Below are positions 1 through 8,453 of a stretch of DNA of 64,000 bases, piece after piece. This DNA is from Deltaproteobacteria bacterium (GTDB lineage Bacteria; SZUA-79; Acidulodesulfobacterales; Acidulodesulfobacteraceae). The translations under genes were made by a program, and so were the position numbers. The stretch is from assembly GCA_023489335.1 (NCBI GenBank), contig JAMDCP010000013.1, forward strand, positions 1 through 64,000. The letters run 5' to 3'. Each line of letters opens with the position of its first letter. Position 1 is the first letter of the stretch. The notes under the pieces were generated by a model. It was not told the origin of the DNA. It did no database searches and saw only the letters and a program-made list of their open reading frames with translations.

Positions 1-125
1 GCCTGGCCTTTTCTCGAAAGGACCTTTGTAATGGCGGCGGTTAATGTGGTCTTGCCATGGTCAACATGACCTATCGTGCCTATATTGACATGCGGCTTTG
101 ATCTGTCAAATTTCTCTTTGGACAT
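1..125 (-). CDS. tuf: Elongation factor Tu, 5' part only
   Basis: EF-Tu is the GTPase that delivers aminoacyl-tRNA to the ribosome. The 41 visible codons read [20 protein letters not shown] followed by the P-loop [12 protein letters not shown], the signature N-terminus of bacterial EF-Tu. The gene runs off the left edge. The ATG at 125 is preceded by a clear AGGAGG ribosome site. It lies 42 bp behind tRNA-Thr(GGT), so it is probably co-transcribed with the four upstream tRNA genes, as in the classical tRNA-tufB operon. Confidence 0.97.
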   Translation of the reverse strand, partial: MSKEKFDRSKPHVNIGTIGHVDHGKTTLTAAITKVLSRKGQ

Positions 126-167
126 TTTTCCTCCTGTAAAAATTATTTATTATAATTTATAATTTTG

Positions 168-242
168 TGGAGCCCATGATCGGGATTGAACCGATGGCCT
201 CTTCCTTACCAAGGAAGTGCTCCACCACTGAGCTACATGGGC
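168..242 (-). tRNA. tRNA-Thr (GGT)
   Basis: The minus strand folds as a 75-nt tRNA including encoded CCA. The acceptor stem GCCCATG pairs with CATGGGC, the D arm has GTAGCTCAG, the anticodon loop is CTTGGTA with anticodon GGT, and the T arm has GGTTCAATCC. It is the last of four tRNA genes and sits just upstream of tuf. Confidence 0.96.
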
Positions 243-262
243 ATAAGCCGATAGTTATAATA

Positions 263-339
263 TGGAGCGGGAAACGGGATTCGAACCCGCGACCCTCAGC
301 TTGGAAGGCTGACGCTCTAGCCAACTGAGCTATTCCCGC
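263..339 (-). tRNA. tRNA-Gly (TCC)
   Basis: 77 nt including encoded CCA on the minus strand. Acceptor GCGGGAA pairs with TTCCCGC, the anticodon loop is CTTCCAA with anticodon TCC (reads GGA), and the T loop is TTCGAAT. It lies between tRNA-Tyr and tRNA-Thr(GGT), the order seen in many proteobacterial tRNA-tufB clusters. Confidence 0.96.
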
Positions 340-404
340 AATTAAAAACCTCTTTTTTTATCTTAATAATTATTTAATATAACTCTAAAACCTTAATATA
401 ATAC

Positions 405-490
405 TGGTGGAGAGGGGAGGATTCGAACCTCCGTAGACTCGCGCCGACAGATTTACAGTCTGTTCCCTTTAGCCGCTCGGGCACCTCTCC
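405..490 (-). tRNA. tRNA-Tyr (GTA)
   Basis: 86 nt including encoded CCA on the minus strand, with a long variable arm typical of class II tRNAs. Acceptor GGAGAGG pairs with CCTCTCC, discriminator A, anticodon GTA within CTGTAAA. Second gene of the four-tRNA cluster ahead of tuf. Confidence 0.96.
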
Positions 491-508
491 TCTTTCCTTT
501 TAAAATTA

Positions 509-583
509 TGGAGCTGGCGATGGGAATCGAACCCGCAACCTGCTGATTACAAATCAGCTGCTCTACCATTGAGCTACGCCAGC
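509..583 (-). tRNA. tRNA-Thr (TGT)
   Basis: 75 nt including encoded CCA on the minus strand. Acceptor GCTGGCG pairs with CGCCAGC; the anticodon loop TTTGTAA gives TGT (reads ACA). It is the first gene of the cluster, about 50 nt downstream of a candidate sigma-70 type promoter. Confidence 0.95.
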
Positions 584-642
584 TTAGCCCTTTCTATCTC
601 GAAAAATGCCAAATAATACCCAATTTAAGTTTAGAAACCTTA

Positions 643-672
643 ATCTTATCAAAAAATTAAATTAATTGTCAA
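643..672 (-). promoter_or_regulatory. Candidate promoter of the tRNA-tuf operon
   Basis: On the minus strand a perfect -35 TTGACA (667-672) and a weaker -10 TAAGAT (643-648) are separated by 18 nt. Transcription would start near 636, about 50 nt before the first tRNA. The -35 is perfect and the -10 matches 4 of 6, so this is a reasonable but unproven assignment. Confidence 0.5.
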
Positions 673-709
673 CATCTTTTTTTATAAACTGGGTAGAGAC
701 GGGTATAAG

Positions 710-738
710 TTGTTAAAAGAATCTACAGGTGATATAAT
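710..738 (+). promoter_or_regulatory. Candidate promoter of the aquaporin gene
   Basis: A perfect -10 TATAAT (733-738) lies 17 nt after TTGTTA (710-715). The start would be near 745, giving a 5' leader of about 90 nt before the aquaporin ATG. No recognisable riboswitch is seen in the leader. Confidence 0.5.
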
Positions 739-837
739 GATTTACGAATATTCAGGGAATATTACTTCTTTTCAATAATAAATTGGAAGGAAAAATAAAT
801 TAATCCCGCAGTTTTTATTTAGTGAAAAAATTAATTG

Positions 838-1614
838 ATGAAAATATGGAGATTATATCTTTCCGAATTTATAGGAACTGCGCTGCTTATAAGCGTGGGC
901 GTTTCTTTTGTCATTCTTGATTTTGCCAAGGGAAGCCCCATATCCGCAATGATTCCAAATCCCGGATTTAGACGGATACTTACCGGTTTTTTGTTCGGAA
1001 GCACAGGAATGTTAATTACATTTTCGCCTGTCGGCAAATGGAGCGGCGCCCACATAAATCCGGCGGTTACGCTCTCATTCTGGTTAAAAGGAAAAATTAA
1101 AACTTATGTAGCTTTAGGCTATGTCATATCCCAGCTTCTCGGCGGTATTACAGGCGCAGCCGCTCTTCTCGCCTGGGGAAAATTAGGAAAAGGGATATTT
1201 TACGGAGCCACCCTTCCAGGAAAAGAAGGAGTTTTTGCCGCAGTTATCGGGGAATCTATAACCACATTCTTTTTAATAGCGGGTCTTTTTTTCTTTCTGG
1301 GGCATAAAAAATTAAGACCTTATACCCCCGCCCTTTTTCCATTTTTATATGCCATTATGGTTTATCTTGAGGCGCCTATTTCGGGAACAAGCACTAATCC
1401 CGCGCGCAGCCTGGGGCCGTCTTTGGTATCTGGGATGTGGAGCGGCTGGTGGGTATATTGGATCGGTCCGTTCATCGGTACCTTTATCTCCGTCATTATG
1501 CTTAATAAATGGGCTCCCTGGCTTAAAATAGAAGTTGCCAAGATTTATCATTTTGAACACGACCCTTATAATGTATTTAAAAATACCGAAAAACGCTTCA
1601 AGTTATTAATATAG
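838..1614 (+). CDS. MIP-family aquaporin / glycerol facilitator
   Basis: Membrane channel of the major intrinsic protein family, passing water or small neutral solutes. Both pore half-helices are visible: GAHINPAVT near residue 71 and GTSTNPARS near residue 184, each with the NPA signature. About six hydrophobic segments and 258 residues are normal for the family. The second motif NPARSLGP is more like water-selective aquaporins than glycerol facilitators, but selectivity cannot be settled by eye. I start at ATG 838; a TTG directly before it (835) is in frame and less likely. No strong ribosome site is visible. Confidence 0.88.
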   Translation: MKIWRLYLSEFIGTALLISVGVSFVILDFAKGSPISAMIPNPGFRRILTGFLFGSTGMLITFSPVGKWSGAHINPAVTLSFWLKGKIKTYVALGYVISQLLGGITGAAALLAWGKLGKGIFYGATLPGKEGVFAAVIGESITTFFLIAGLFFFLGHKKLRPYTPALFPFLYAIMVYLEAPISGTSTNPARSLGPSLVSGMWSGWWVYWIGPFIGTFISVIMLNKWAPWLKIEVAKIYHFEHDPYNVFKNTEKRFKLLI

Positions 1615-1654
1615 CGGGGGCGGGCATTTAGGATTTTCAATTTGCCAATTTAAT

Positions 1655-4018
1655 TTAAGCTTTTATTCGTACATGAAAATTCTTTTCTTCCCACTTATTA
1701 ACATTTGTCCAGTAAAATGTAAAAATTATCTCACCGTCTTTATGAATATCCGAAGAAGGTATATCAGCATAATACACCCCAAGGTAGGAATCCCGCATTG
1801 CAATATCATTAGCCGTTTGCCAGTTGTCGCCGCTCCAATGAACCTTTGCGGGAGCTAAACTTTCGATGCGCAATATTTTACCTTGTTCCATATAACGAAT
1901 TTTATGGTTAAAACGCCATTGCACAATGTTTGATGTTGCATTGTTTTTAAGATAACGCTCTACCGTCTGCTGAGGGGTATCGAACACTCTTTCCTCCGTC
2001 AGTGAACGGACAAGCTTTAAGTATTCTGCATGGGCCCACACTAAAGGCATTGCCGAACCTGTCGGACGGCCAAAAAAGAGACCTTTTTCAGGAATATCGG
2101 GGCTGTCCCATGTCTGTTCGGGAAGCAAACCTCCGTCATTTGCCAAATTTTCCATAGTTCTAAGCAGCCTTTCGGCTTCTTTAAAGTTTCCTAATGCTAT
2201 ATTATAATGAGCGCGTTCACCCGTGAGCAAAGGCCAGACGCGTCCGATACCGGTACCGTCAAAAGGGCTGCCGTCCGCATGCTCGCCATAGCCGTCTCCA
2301 TTATAACGGTGCCATGAAGGGCCCGCCGGTGTTTCGACTTTAAGCAAGGCATCGACAACTTTTAATGTGTTAAGTATCCGGGTATCATCCGCCTTGCGCA
2401 ATCCAAAACGAACCAGCGACAATATATCCGTGCATATTACGGCTGAAGCAGGCTTGCGGCTGCTCGAAGGAGGGCGGTTTTTTATTGGCACAAAATTATC
2501 GCCTTCTTCGAGGTCAGGCGGGGTAATTCTCACATAATAACCATCTACATCGATTTTATCCGCAAATTCGAGATTTTTAACATATAGCCATCGGTCTATG
2601 GAAGAATACCATGCATCGGCAGTTTCCAGCAAATAAGGGGCAATATCGCCATCCCCCGTAAATTCCGCAAGTTCTGCGCCGATAACAAGGGCCGAGATTT
2701 CGGCCCCAAGAGTAAAGGGGGTATATCCGCCGTCTTCTTCCCACCTATCCTGCTGCGTAACAGGACCGTTTTGGATTATATATTTGAGCGCTTTTTTTAT
2801 CATAGGCCAGAACCTGTTAATGTCCCCGTCTAACAGCGCCCCTTCCCTGCAGGCAAGGTCAAAAAGCATAATAGGCAGGGCAGTTTCATCCATCTGTATG
2901 CCGTGCCAGTAAGGCAACCCGTCAAGCCACATATTTTGGAGCCATGACCCGTCATATTCCTGCACGGATTCAAGATATATAAGGGCTTCCCGCGCCTCGC
3001 TCTTGCTTCCCGCCGCAAGAAGTCCTCCCGCCGCCTCAACCATGTCCCGCGGCCATATCAAATGATAGCCGCCTAAATCGCCGTCGCCTTTTGCAAATCC
3101 CCACGGCACCGCAAGGCTGGCAAGAATTGCCCCTGGAATAAGCTTAGACCTGTGAACACGAATTACCATGGCGCTAACCCCGAATAGTTTGCGCTTTTTA
3201 GCGGAAAGTAGCGTTTTTTGCCATGTTTGCCACGGCGAAGAATAGGCCTTTAGAAGCGATCCAAACCCTTCGTCAAGAGAAGCCTTCGCTTGAAGTCCGG
3301 CTTCGGCAGGACTATGCCCAAATCCCAAAGCTAAAACAAACTCGCCGCCCTTTTTTAAGTCTATTTCGCCTGTTAGCGCAACATTTCCGTTTTCCGCCCT
3401 CGTATAAATAGAAACAAGACGGCGGTTATGAACCAAATCCTGCCATCCATCGGAATACCCGACAAAACCTGCCGAACAGGTTTTAAAACCGGCATTGCTC
3501 ATAAGGCAAAGCGAACTTGCATGCCTTGAAGCAAAAAGACCGGTTACTCCTTTATACTCGCCAACCCATCCAGTATTACCCGCTCCGTGATTGCCTAAAT
3601 GTGAAGCAATAATTACATAAAGCCTGTAATTACCCTGCTTTAGTGGAGTAAATTTTACCCTTAGCAACACGACAGGCCTATTAATATCTGTAATAACATC
3701 TTTTTCGAGCCTGTAATATTCTTTTAAGCAGGCGCTTTCAAGATGATAAGCAGGAACGCCGTCAAAAGAAAGCGCGGAATTATGGCTCGCATGGCGTTTT
3801 TCTTCCGAAAAAAAACCGTCATCCGCGGTAACGATAAATCCAAGGTCGCGGATAGCCGCTTCATCTATGCCTGGGTAATAGACCTCATTTAAAATGCCAT
3901 GAGAAATAGTAAACCAGACAGAGCTTCCCTTTAGAGCCGTTCCAACTCCGCTTTTAGCGGCGCTTGTCCATCGTCCCGGGATCCCGGGCCATCCTGGTGC
4001 AAAAATTGGTTCTGCCAT
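1655..4018 (-). CDS. GH15 glucoamylase / glucan 1,4-alpha-glucosidase
   Basis: Glycoside hydrolase of family 15, releasing glucose from alpha-glucan ends. The 787-residue protein has a beta-rich N-terminal domain (about 1-290) followed by the (alpha/alpha)6 catalytic barrel. HLIWPRDM lies near residue 318, the presumed general acid in RWEEDGGYTPF near 425, and the presumed base in PEQTWDS near 636. No signal peptide is obvious, so it probably acts on intracellular glycogen or maltodextrin. A GAGGA ribosome site precedes the ATG at 4018. The neighbouring SDR resembles glucose 1-dehydrogenase, which would use the product. Confidence 0.9.
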   Translation of the reverse strand: MAEPIFAPGWPGIPGRWTSAAKSGVGTALKGSSVWFTISHGILNEVYYPGIDEAAIRDLGFIVTADDGFFSEEKRHASHNSALSFDGVPAYHLESACLKEYYRLEKDVITDINRPVVLLRVKFTPLKQGNYRLYVIIASHLGNHGAGNTGWVGEYKGVTGLFASRHASSLCLMSNAGFKTCSAGFVGYSDGWQDLVHNRRLVSIYTRAENGNVALTGEIDLKKGGEFVLALGFGHSPAEAGLQAKASLDEGFGSLLKAYSSPWQTWQKTLLSAKKRKLFGVSAMVIRVHRSKLIPGAILASLAVPWGFAKGDGDLGGYHLIWPRDMVEAAGGLLAAGSKSEAREALIYLESVQEYDGSWLQNMWLDGLPYWHGIQMDETALPIMLFDLACREGALLDGDINRFWPMIKKALKYIIQNGPVTQQDRWEEDGGYTPFTLGAEISALVIGAELAEFTGDGDIAPYLLETADAWYSSIDRWLYVKNLEFADKIDVDGYYVRITPPDLEEGDNFVPIKNRPPSSSRKPASAVICTDILSLVRFGLRKADDTRILNTLKVVDALLKVETPAGPSWHRYNGDGYGEHADGSPFDGTGIGRVWPLLTGERAHYNIALGNFKEAERLLRTMENLANDGGLLPEQTWDSPDIPEKGLFFGRPTGSAMPLVWAHAEYLKLVRSLTEERVFDTPQQTVERYLKNNATSNIVQWRFNHKIRYMEQGKILRIESLAPAKVHWSGDNWQTANDIAMRDSYLGVYYADIPSSDIHKDGEIIFTFYWTNVNKWEEKNFHVRIKA

Positions 4019-4069
4019 CCCATTAGTCCTCAGTTTATTGTTGCTATTTTTAATTTTTTAATTAATTAA

Positions 4070-4852
4070 CTAACCCCCGTGCGTAAAATTAGAATAATCT
4101 ATCATGGCTCCATCCACAAATATTGTACTTCCCGTTACATAAGAAGCGTAATCGGAAACTAAAAAAGCGGCTACCCTGGCTACTTCTTCACACTCTCCCA
4201 TTCTTCCAAGCGGTATTTTTTTAAGAAGATTGCCAAGGGTTTCGGGATTATCCCAGACGCTTTGATTAATAGGCGTTTTAATTGCGCCGGGGGCTAAAGA
4301 CATTATTCTTATTCCTAAGGAGCCGACTTCCTGCGCCATAGTTTTTGTCAACATGGATAAACCCGCTTTTGCAACGGTATAACTGCTATAACCGCTCCAT
4401 GGAATATTTTCATGTACCGAGGTTATATTTAAGATTACGCCGCTTTTTTGAGTTACCATATATTTTAAAGCCTCTCTAGAGCAATAAAATGGTCCGAATA
4501 GATTAATTTTTACTACCTTTTCCCACTCGGGTATATCGGACTCCCATACGAGGGAACGAACCCCGTCTATTCCCGCATTATTCACGAGAACATCTATGCC
4601 GCCCCATTCTTTTACAAAAGCATTTATCATTGCTTCAACCGAACCTGCATCCGAAACATCGGACTGCAAAGCAAGCACGGCGCCCCCGTTTTTTCTTATC
4701 CCCGAAGCGATTTTTTCGGCTGCTTCCGCTTCCGAATGATAATTAAGCCCTATCTTTGCCCCATCGGCTGCAAATTCTTTGGCAATAACCTCGCCGAGTC
4801 CTGAACTTGCGCCTGTAATTAAAGCTCTCTTGCCTTTTAAATCGACATTCAT
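4070..4852 (-). CDS. SDR oxidoreductase, glucose 1-dehydrogenase-like
   Basis: Classical short-chain dehydrogenase of 260 residues. TGASSGLG (13-20) binds the dinucleotide, NNAG is at 91-94, and the catalytic Ser145, Tyr158 and Lys162 are all present. The stretches SVHENIPW (145-152) and PGAIKTPIN, and the tail ending in ASYVTGSTIFVDG, resemble Bacillus glucose 1-dehydrogenase. Together with the upstream-lying glucoamylase gene this suggests oxidation of free glucose to gluconolactone. Substrate assignment in SDRs is uncertain. GGGGGAC upstream of ATG 4852 is a plausible ribosome site. Confidence 0.8.
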   Translation of the reverse strand: MNVDLKGKRALITGASSGLGEVIAKEFAADGAKIGLNYHSEAEAAEKIASGIRKNGGAVLALQSDVSDAGSVEAMINAFVKEWGGIDVLVNNAGIDGVRSLVWESDIPEWEKVVKINLFGPFYCSREALKYMVTQKSGVILNITSVHENIPWSGYSSYTVAKAGLSMLTKTMAQEVGSLGIRIMSLAPGAIKTPINQSVWDNPETLGNLLKKIPLGRMGECEEVARVAAFLVSDYASYVTGSTIFVDGAMIDYSNFTHGG

Positions 4853-4893
4853 AATTAAAGTCCCCCATATAATATATTTCAGGAATTAAATTA

Positions 4894-5937
4894 TCATAAA
4901 TTAAGTCCCTTTTTACTATCGTTATATCTTTCTTCCACCCCGGTGAATTTATAAACCAATAGCGATACAAGCCATGCCGATGTCAATATGCCGGCTATAA
5001 TACCGCCTAACATTGCAAAGGAAATATTATTAAAGAAATCCCACGGTTCCCCCGTAAAATTAAATTCCATTCCTATAACCTGAAGCCATTCCACCGTTCC
5101 GATGCAAAATGCTAAAAAAACAGAAATGCTTGTGATAGAAATATTGTAAAAGATTTTCCTTACGGGATTCAGGAAAGCCCAACTATAAGCGTACTGCATT
5201 ACAACGCCGTCGGTTGAATCGAGTAATATCATGCCCGACGCAAATACTAAAGGCAGTATCAAAACATCGATTAGCGGCCTGCCGGATGAAGCAAATACGG
5301 CTGAAATAGATAATACGCCGACCTCGGTCGCCGTATCAAAACCTATGCCGAATAAGAGCCCGACAAAAAACATCTGCCAGCTTGACTTGATGATTTTCAT
5401 GATGCCGCTAAAATACCGGAACATGAATCCTCTTTTTAAAAGTTCCTCTTCTATTTTTTTATTTTTAAAGTTTTTAAAATCCCTCGCAATCTTAACGATA
5501 TTTATCAGAATGGCGAGATTCATAAAAGCAATTAAATATAAAAATAAAGCTGAAGCGCCTGTTCCGAGTATATTGCCTAAATTACCCAATTCAGGATAGG
5601 CTTTAACCACAAATGTTCCAATGATAACCGTTATTATCGTCAAAATAAAAACCGACAACGCGTGCCCGATTGAGAAAAAAAATCCGACGCCGATAGGTTT
5701 TTGGCCGTCATTCATTAATTTTCTCGTCGTGTTATCGATTGCGGCAATATGGTCGGCATCAAGCGCATGTTTTAAACCAAAAAAAAAGGCAAGCGAACCT
5801 AAGCTTAATAAAACAGGAAAGACCCTTGACCTGTCGATTAAGATAATTACGGAAAATAACAGGAAAGCAATTAAAAATGCGTAAAGAAGAATAAGCCTTT
5901 TTTTAAAAGGCAACGAATTAAAAGGATGCGAAAACAT
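4894..5937 (-). CDS. NiCoT-family cobalt/nickel permease
   Basis: Secondary transporter of the HoxN/NixA/NicT family. The hallmark metal-binding helix HALDADHIAAIDN (H57-x4-D62-H63) is intact, followed by FSIGHALSV and the signature LFGIGFDTATEVG. About eight hydrophobic segments and 347 residues fit the family. A cobalamin riboswitch lies directly in its leader, which argues strongly that the physiological substrate is cobalt for B12 synthesis. A GGGAGG ribosome site sits 9 nt before the ATG at 5937. Confidence 0.93.
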   Translation of the reverse strand: MFSHPFNSLPFKKRLILLYAFLIAFLLFSVIILIDRSRVFPVLLSLGSLAFFFGLKHALDADHIAAIDNTTRKLMNDGQKPIGVGFFFSIGHALSVFILTIITVIIGTFVVKAYPELGNLGNILGTGASALFLYLIAFMNLAILINIVKIARDFKNFKNKKIEEELLKRGFMFRYFSGIMKIIKSSWQMFFVGLLFGIGFDTATEVGVLSISAVFASSGRPLIDVLILPLVFASGMILLDSTDGVVMQYAYSWAFLNPVRKIFYNISITSISVFLAFCIGTVEWLQVIGMEFNFTGEPWDFFNNISFAMLGGIIAGILTSAWLVSLLVYKFTGVEERYNDSKKGLNL

Positions 5938-5977
5938 AATTAGACCTCCCGCTAATTAAATTCAAATAGTATCTTAA

Positions 5978-6165
5978 AAAGCAGGTCTTCCGGCTTAAAC
6001 ATAGGAACGTTCCGCCTTCCCGGCATTTATCAATCTTGCCAGTGGCTCAGTGGAATATTCTTTATGGCGGCTTTAAAAAGCAAAACGCCGCCATAAGTTA
6101 TTACGGCTGCGGGAACAGCACAGGATTTTCACCTGTTTCCCTAAACTTTTAAGATAAAGTTTAGT
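5978..6165 (-). promoter_or_regulatory. Cobalamin (B12) riboswitch
   Basis: The minus strand carries the conserved elements in order: ACAGGTGAAAATCCTGT, a GCTGTTCCCGCAGCCGTAA core, a variable GC-rich peripheral hairpin (GGCGGCG...CGCCGCC), the B12 box GCCACTGGCAAG, and the closing GCCGGAAGACCTGC. It lies in the leader of the cobalt permease. Family knowledge: adenosylcobalamin binding usually shuts off expression of the downstream gene. The ends are approximate by 10-15 nt. Confidence 0.93.
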
Positions 6166-6197
6166 TTATGTTCGTTTACAATGAACGATTTTTTAAA

Positions 6198-6226
6198 AGA
6201 TTATCATGAGAAATACAAAAAGTCAA
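6198..6226 (-). promoter_or_regulatory. Candidate promoter of the riboswitch-permease unit
   Basis: Minus-strand TTGACT (6221-6226) and TAATCT (6198-6203) are spaced 17 nt. A better -10 match GATAAT (6200-6205) overlaps but with only 15 nt spacing. Its position just upstream of the riboswitch supports the call; motif quality is moderate. Confidence 0.4.
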
Positions 6227-6262
6227 ATTGAGGTCAAACAATATCAAACAATTGGGGTCAAA

Positions 6263-6865
6263 CTAAAACAGATAAGGAATGTAACGCTTTGTTCGAATCA
6301 TGTAGCTGCGATACTCATCCCCGAATTTCTCTATCAGCGCCTTTTCCTCTAAAGGCACTCTAAAGAAAGCAATGGTAATGGCAGCGGCAAAGATAATAAC
6401 CATGCTCAGCCAATTTCCGAGCAATAATCCAAATCCAAGCATGAAAAGGAAAAGCCCTGTGTAAGCCGGATGTCTGATAAGGCTGTATATTCCCCTTTCA
6501 ACTAATATATGGTCCTGCCTGATTGTAAGCACGGGAGAGAAATACCGTCCCAGCGTTAAAATCGCAATCAGCCGGATTGTTGCACCCGCCGATAAAAAAA
6601 ATAATCCGCAAAAAAACCAAAAGTCCTGATGCCATTCAATTCGTCCTATTTTTCCGAAGGATAATAAGATACCGGTTAAAGTAGCGGTAGTGACCAAAAT
6701 AATATATATTTGGGTCCACCTTAAGTCGTACACTTTTCCTTCGATATGCCCGAGAACTTGCTTGAAGGTTTGCTTAGCGATAAAAATATGCGGAACGACA
6801 ATCAAAACAAAAATTGCGGAAAATATATAAAGATAGGGATATTTCAACCAGATTGGGTAAGACAT
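6263..6865 (-). CDS. Isoprenylcysteine/phospholipid methyltransferase-like membrane protein
   Basis: A 200-residue integral membrane protein with about five hydrophobic segments. The C-terminal half carries the family signature RHPAYTG (131-137), followed by the EEKALIEKFGDEYRSYM stretch typical of the ICMT/PEMT fold, which binds S-adenosylmethionine at the membrane face. The methyl acceptor cannot be predicted. GGGGGAGAA precedes ATG 6865, a good ribosome site. It is a single gene, separated from the cobalt permease by the riboswitch region. Confidence 0.8.
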   Translation of the reverse strand: MSYPIWLKYPYLYIFSAIFVLIVVPHIFIAKQTFKQVLGHIEGKVYDLRWTQIYIILVTTATLTGILLSFGKIGRIEWHQDFWFFCGLFFLSAGATIRLIAILTLGRYFSPVLTIRQDHILVERGIYSLIRHPAYTGLFLFMLGFGLLLGNWLSMVIIFAAAITIAFFRVPLEEKALIEKFGDEYRSYMIRTKRYIPYLF

Positions 6866-7215
6866 TTATTCTTCTCCCCCGGTTTTATACCATTAATTTT
6901 AAGTCAAGTAAATTAACTATATATTTAAGTCCCGAAATAACCCATTACCGAGGCAGAATTTATTATGTGTCCTTTCATAACAGGCATATAAATACAGGGA
7001 ATATTTTAATTTTATTTATGCTATATTTTTTAAACATTTCGTAAATGTTAAATCATATTTTTTAAAATTAAATTATTTTAATCATACATCTTTATATTAT
7101 ACCCGTCAATAGCATTTGTCCGCACCTTTGGAACTGCATTTAAGATAAACTAAAAAGTATTTGCAATATTGTTATTGCCTAAAAATCATTCCTGAACATA
7201 AAATCCCTGATATCA
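6866..7215. other. 350-bp AT-rich gap, nothing recognised
   Basis: This gap between the membrane methyltransferase and the ORF6N gene is very AT-rich. I see no credible coding region, no RNA fold I recognise and no repeat shared with the rest of the window. It marks the left edge of the accessory patch. Confidence 0.5.
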
Positions 7216-7674
7216 CTATTTTCCTGTTTTAAATCCTATCTTTCTTTCAGGTTTTTCCGGCGGAGACATTAACTGGCGGATTGTTTCGATAATTATTTTT
7301 ATATCTTTGTCGTGCTTTTCGTATTTTTTATCCAGTTCGTTTAGCTTATGTATAAGTTCTTTATTTGTCGAAAGGATTTCCCTTAGCTTTACAAACGCCC
7401 TGACCACAAAGACGCTCATCTCTATCGCTTTGGGCGAATTAAGAATAGTTGCGGCCATAATCGCGCCGTGTTCGGTAAAGGCATAAGGCAGGTATTTCCT
7501 GTGCTGGCCGCGTTCCTGTTTTAAGGTCGCAATTTGCGACCTTAAAGAATCGTATTCTTCTTTCGTAAGCTGAAACATAAAATCAGACGGAAAACGTTCT
7601 ATATTACGCCTGACCTGTTCGTTAAATCTTTTAGTCGAAACGGCGTAGAGTTCCGCAAGATCGCTGTCGAGCAT
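7216..7674 (-). CDS. ORF6N-domain protein lacking a canonical start
   Basis: The protein contains MLDSDLAELYAVSTKRFNEQ, then FMFQLTKEEYDSLRSQ and TEHGAIMAATIL, hallmarks of the ORF6N/KilA-N-like DNA-binding domain found in phage and mobile-element proteins, plus a C-terminal coiled coil. Family members normally have about 20 more residues before MLDSDLAELY. Those residues are encoded here in frame (VIPAEFIESKIYLICGKKI, 7675-7731), but no ATG, GTG or TTG precedes them before a TAG. Either a rare start codon is used, or the gene has lost its start and only a shortened form from ATG 7674 can be made. Possibly a decaying mobile-element gene. Confidence 0.7.
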   Translation of the reverse strand: MLDSDLAELYAVSTKRFNEQVRRNIERFPSDFMFQLTKEEYDSLRSQIATLKQERGQHRKYLPYAFTEHGAIMAATILNSPKAIEMSVFVVRAFVKLREILSTNKELIHKLNELDKKYEKHDKDIKIIIETIRQLMSPPEKPERKIGFKTGK

Positions 7675-7850
7675 AATCTTTTTACCGCAGATTAAATAAA
7701 TTTTACTTTCGATAAATTCTGCCGGAATAACGGAATTTACATTATTGGTCTAAATAAAATTTAGACTATTATAATATATTTTAATAATCGTAATATACCT
7801 ATTTTTGCATAATCTTGTCGATAAGAAAGTTGCGATAACTGCTTATTTAT

Positions 7851-7910
7851 TGCGGTTTTAAGTGGGGTGGATGACAGGTTTTGAACCTGCGACCACCGGA
7901 GTCACAATCC
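7851..7910 (-). repeat. Distal att repeat, 3' fragment of tRNA-His
   Basis: Sixty bases matching 9504-9563 with one mismatch (A7860 versus T9513). The part 7863-7910 is the 3' portion of tRNA-His, including encoded CCA and the GTG anticodon, but sequence upstream of the anticodon stem does not match a tRNA. It is an attachment-site copy, not a working tRNA gene. Confidence 0.88.
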
Positions 7911-7969
7911 AATAACCTTGCTTCACAAGTAGTTTATTTTATTAAATAATTTTGCTTATATTAAACTTG

Positions 7970-7990
7970 CCTATGTGAAAATCACGCCAT
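7970..7990 (+). repeat. Subterminal 21-bp repeat inside the element, copy 1
   Basis: Matches 9402-9422 at 18 of 21 positions in the same orientation (core ATGTGAAAAT). The two copies lie 60 and 82 bp inside the respective att repeats. They may be integrase arm-binding sites; this is inference from position only. Confidence 0.4.
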
Positions 7991-8006
7991 TAACGAATCA
8001 AGAGTA

Positions 8007-8453
8007 TTATTGCTTTTTCATATCCTCTATGATTCCGTCTGAAATGTAAAACCCTTTATTCCTTAGCTCTAAAGCTTTTTTGTAAGCGCTATCGATAAAT
8101 CCTGATTTTTCTGCCCTAAGTAATACGCCAAGGCTGCCGCTAAAAACTACGCCTAATTGCCCGGCAATTTTACGGGCCCTTAAATCGTCTATCAACGCCC
8201 TGTTTTTACTTTCATACGCAAGCGCAATAACTTCCGATTCGCCGCGGCCAAGGTTTAAATCGTTTGTAAGAACGTTAACTAAGGGATTATCGACCTTAAT
8301 GGATTTATAACAGTTCAAATCTAAATTGCCGAACTCTAAGGCAACCCTTTCCGGCAGGATTATCTCTCCGTAGATTTTACAAAAGACTTCCAGAAGGTCT
8401 ATTTTATCAAGCGCAATCAGGACTGAGGTATCGACAATTACTTTATCAGGCAT
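8007..8453 (-). CDS. DUF3368-type PIN-domain toxin
   Basis: PIN-like nuclease of 148 residues. Acidic residues line up with the family: D8 in VIVDTSVLIA, E40 in the LPERVALEF stretch, E72/E74 in LGRGESEVIALA and D89/D90 in LIDDLRARKIA. The tail with SGSLGVLLRAEK and NKGFYIS is diagnostic of the DUF3368 subgroup. Its start overlaps the stop of the upstream UPF0175 gene by 8 nt, so translation is coupled. Family knowledge: such pairs behave as toxin (RNase) and antitoxin. It is carried inside the tRNA-His element. Confidence 0.87.
   Translation of the reverse strand: MPDKVIVDTSVLIALDKIDLLEVFCKIYGEIILPERVALEFGNLDLNCYKSIKVDNPLVNVLTNDLNLGRGESEVIALAYESKNRALIDDLRARKIAGQLGVVFSGSLGVLLRAEKSGFIDSAYKKALELRNKGFYISDGIIEDMKKQ

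Noticed and set aside
7863-7910. A second tRNA-His gene
   Set aside because: Only the 3' part matches; no D arm or 5' acceptor strand follows. It is a displaced att fragment.
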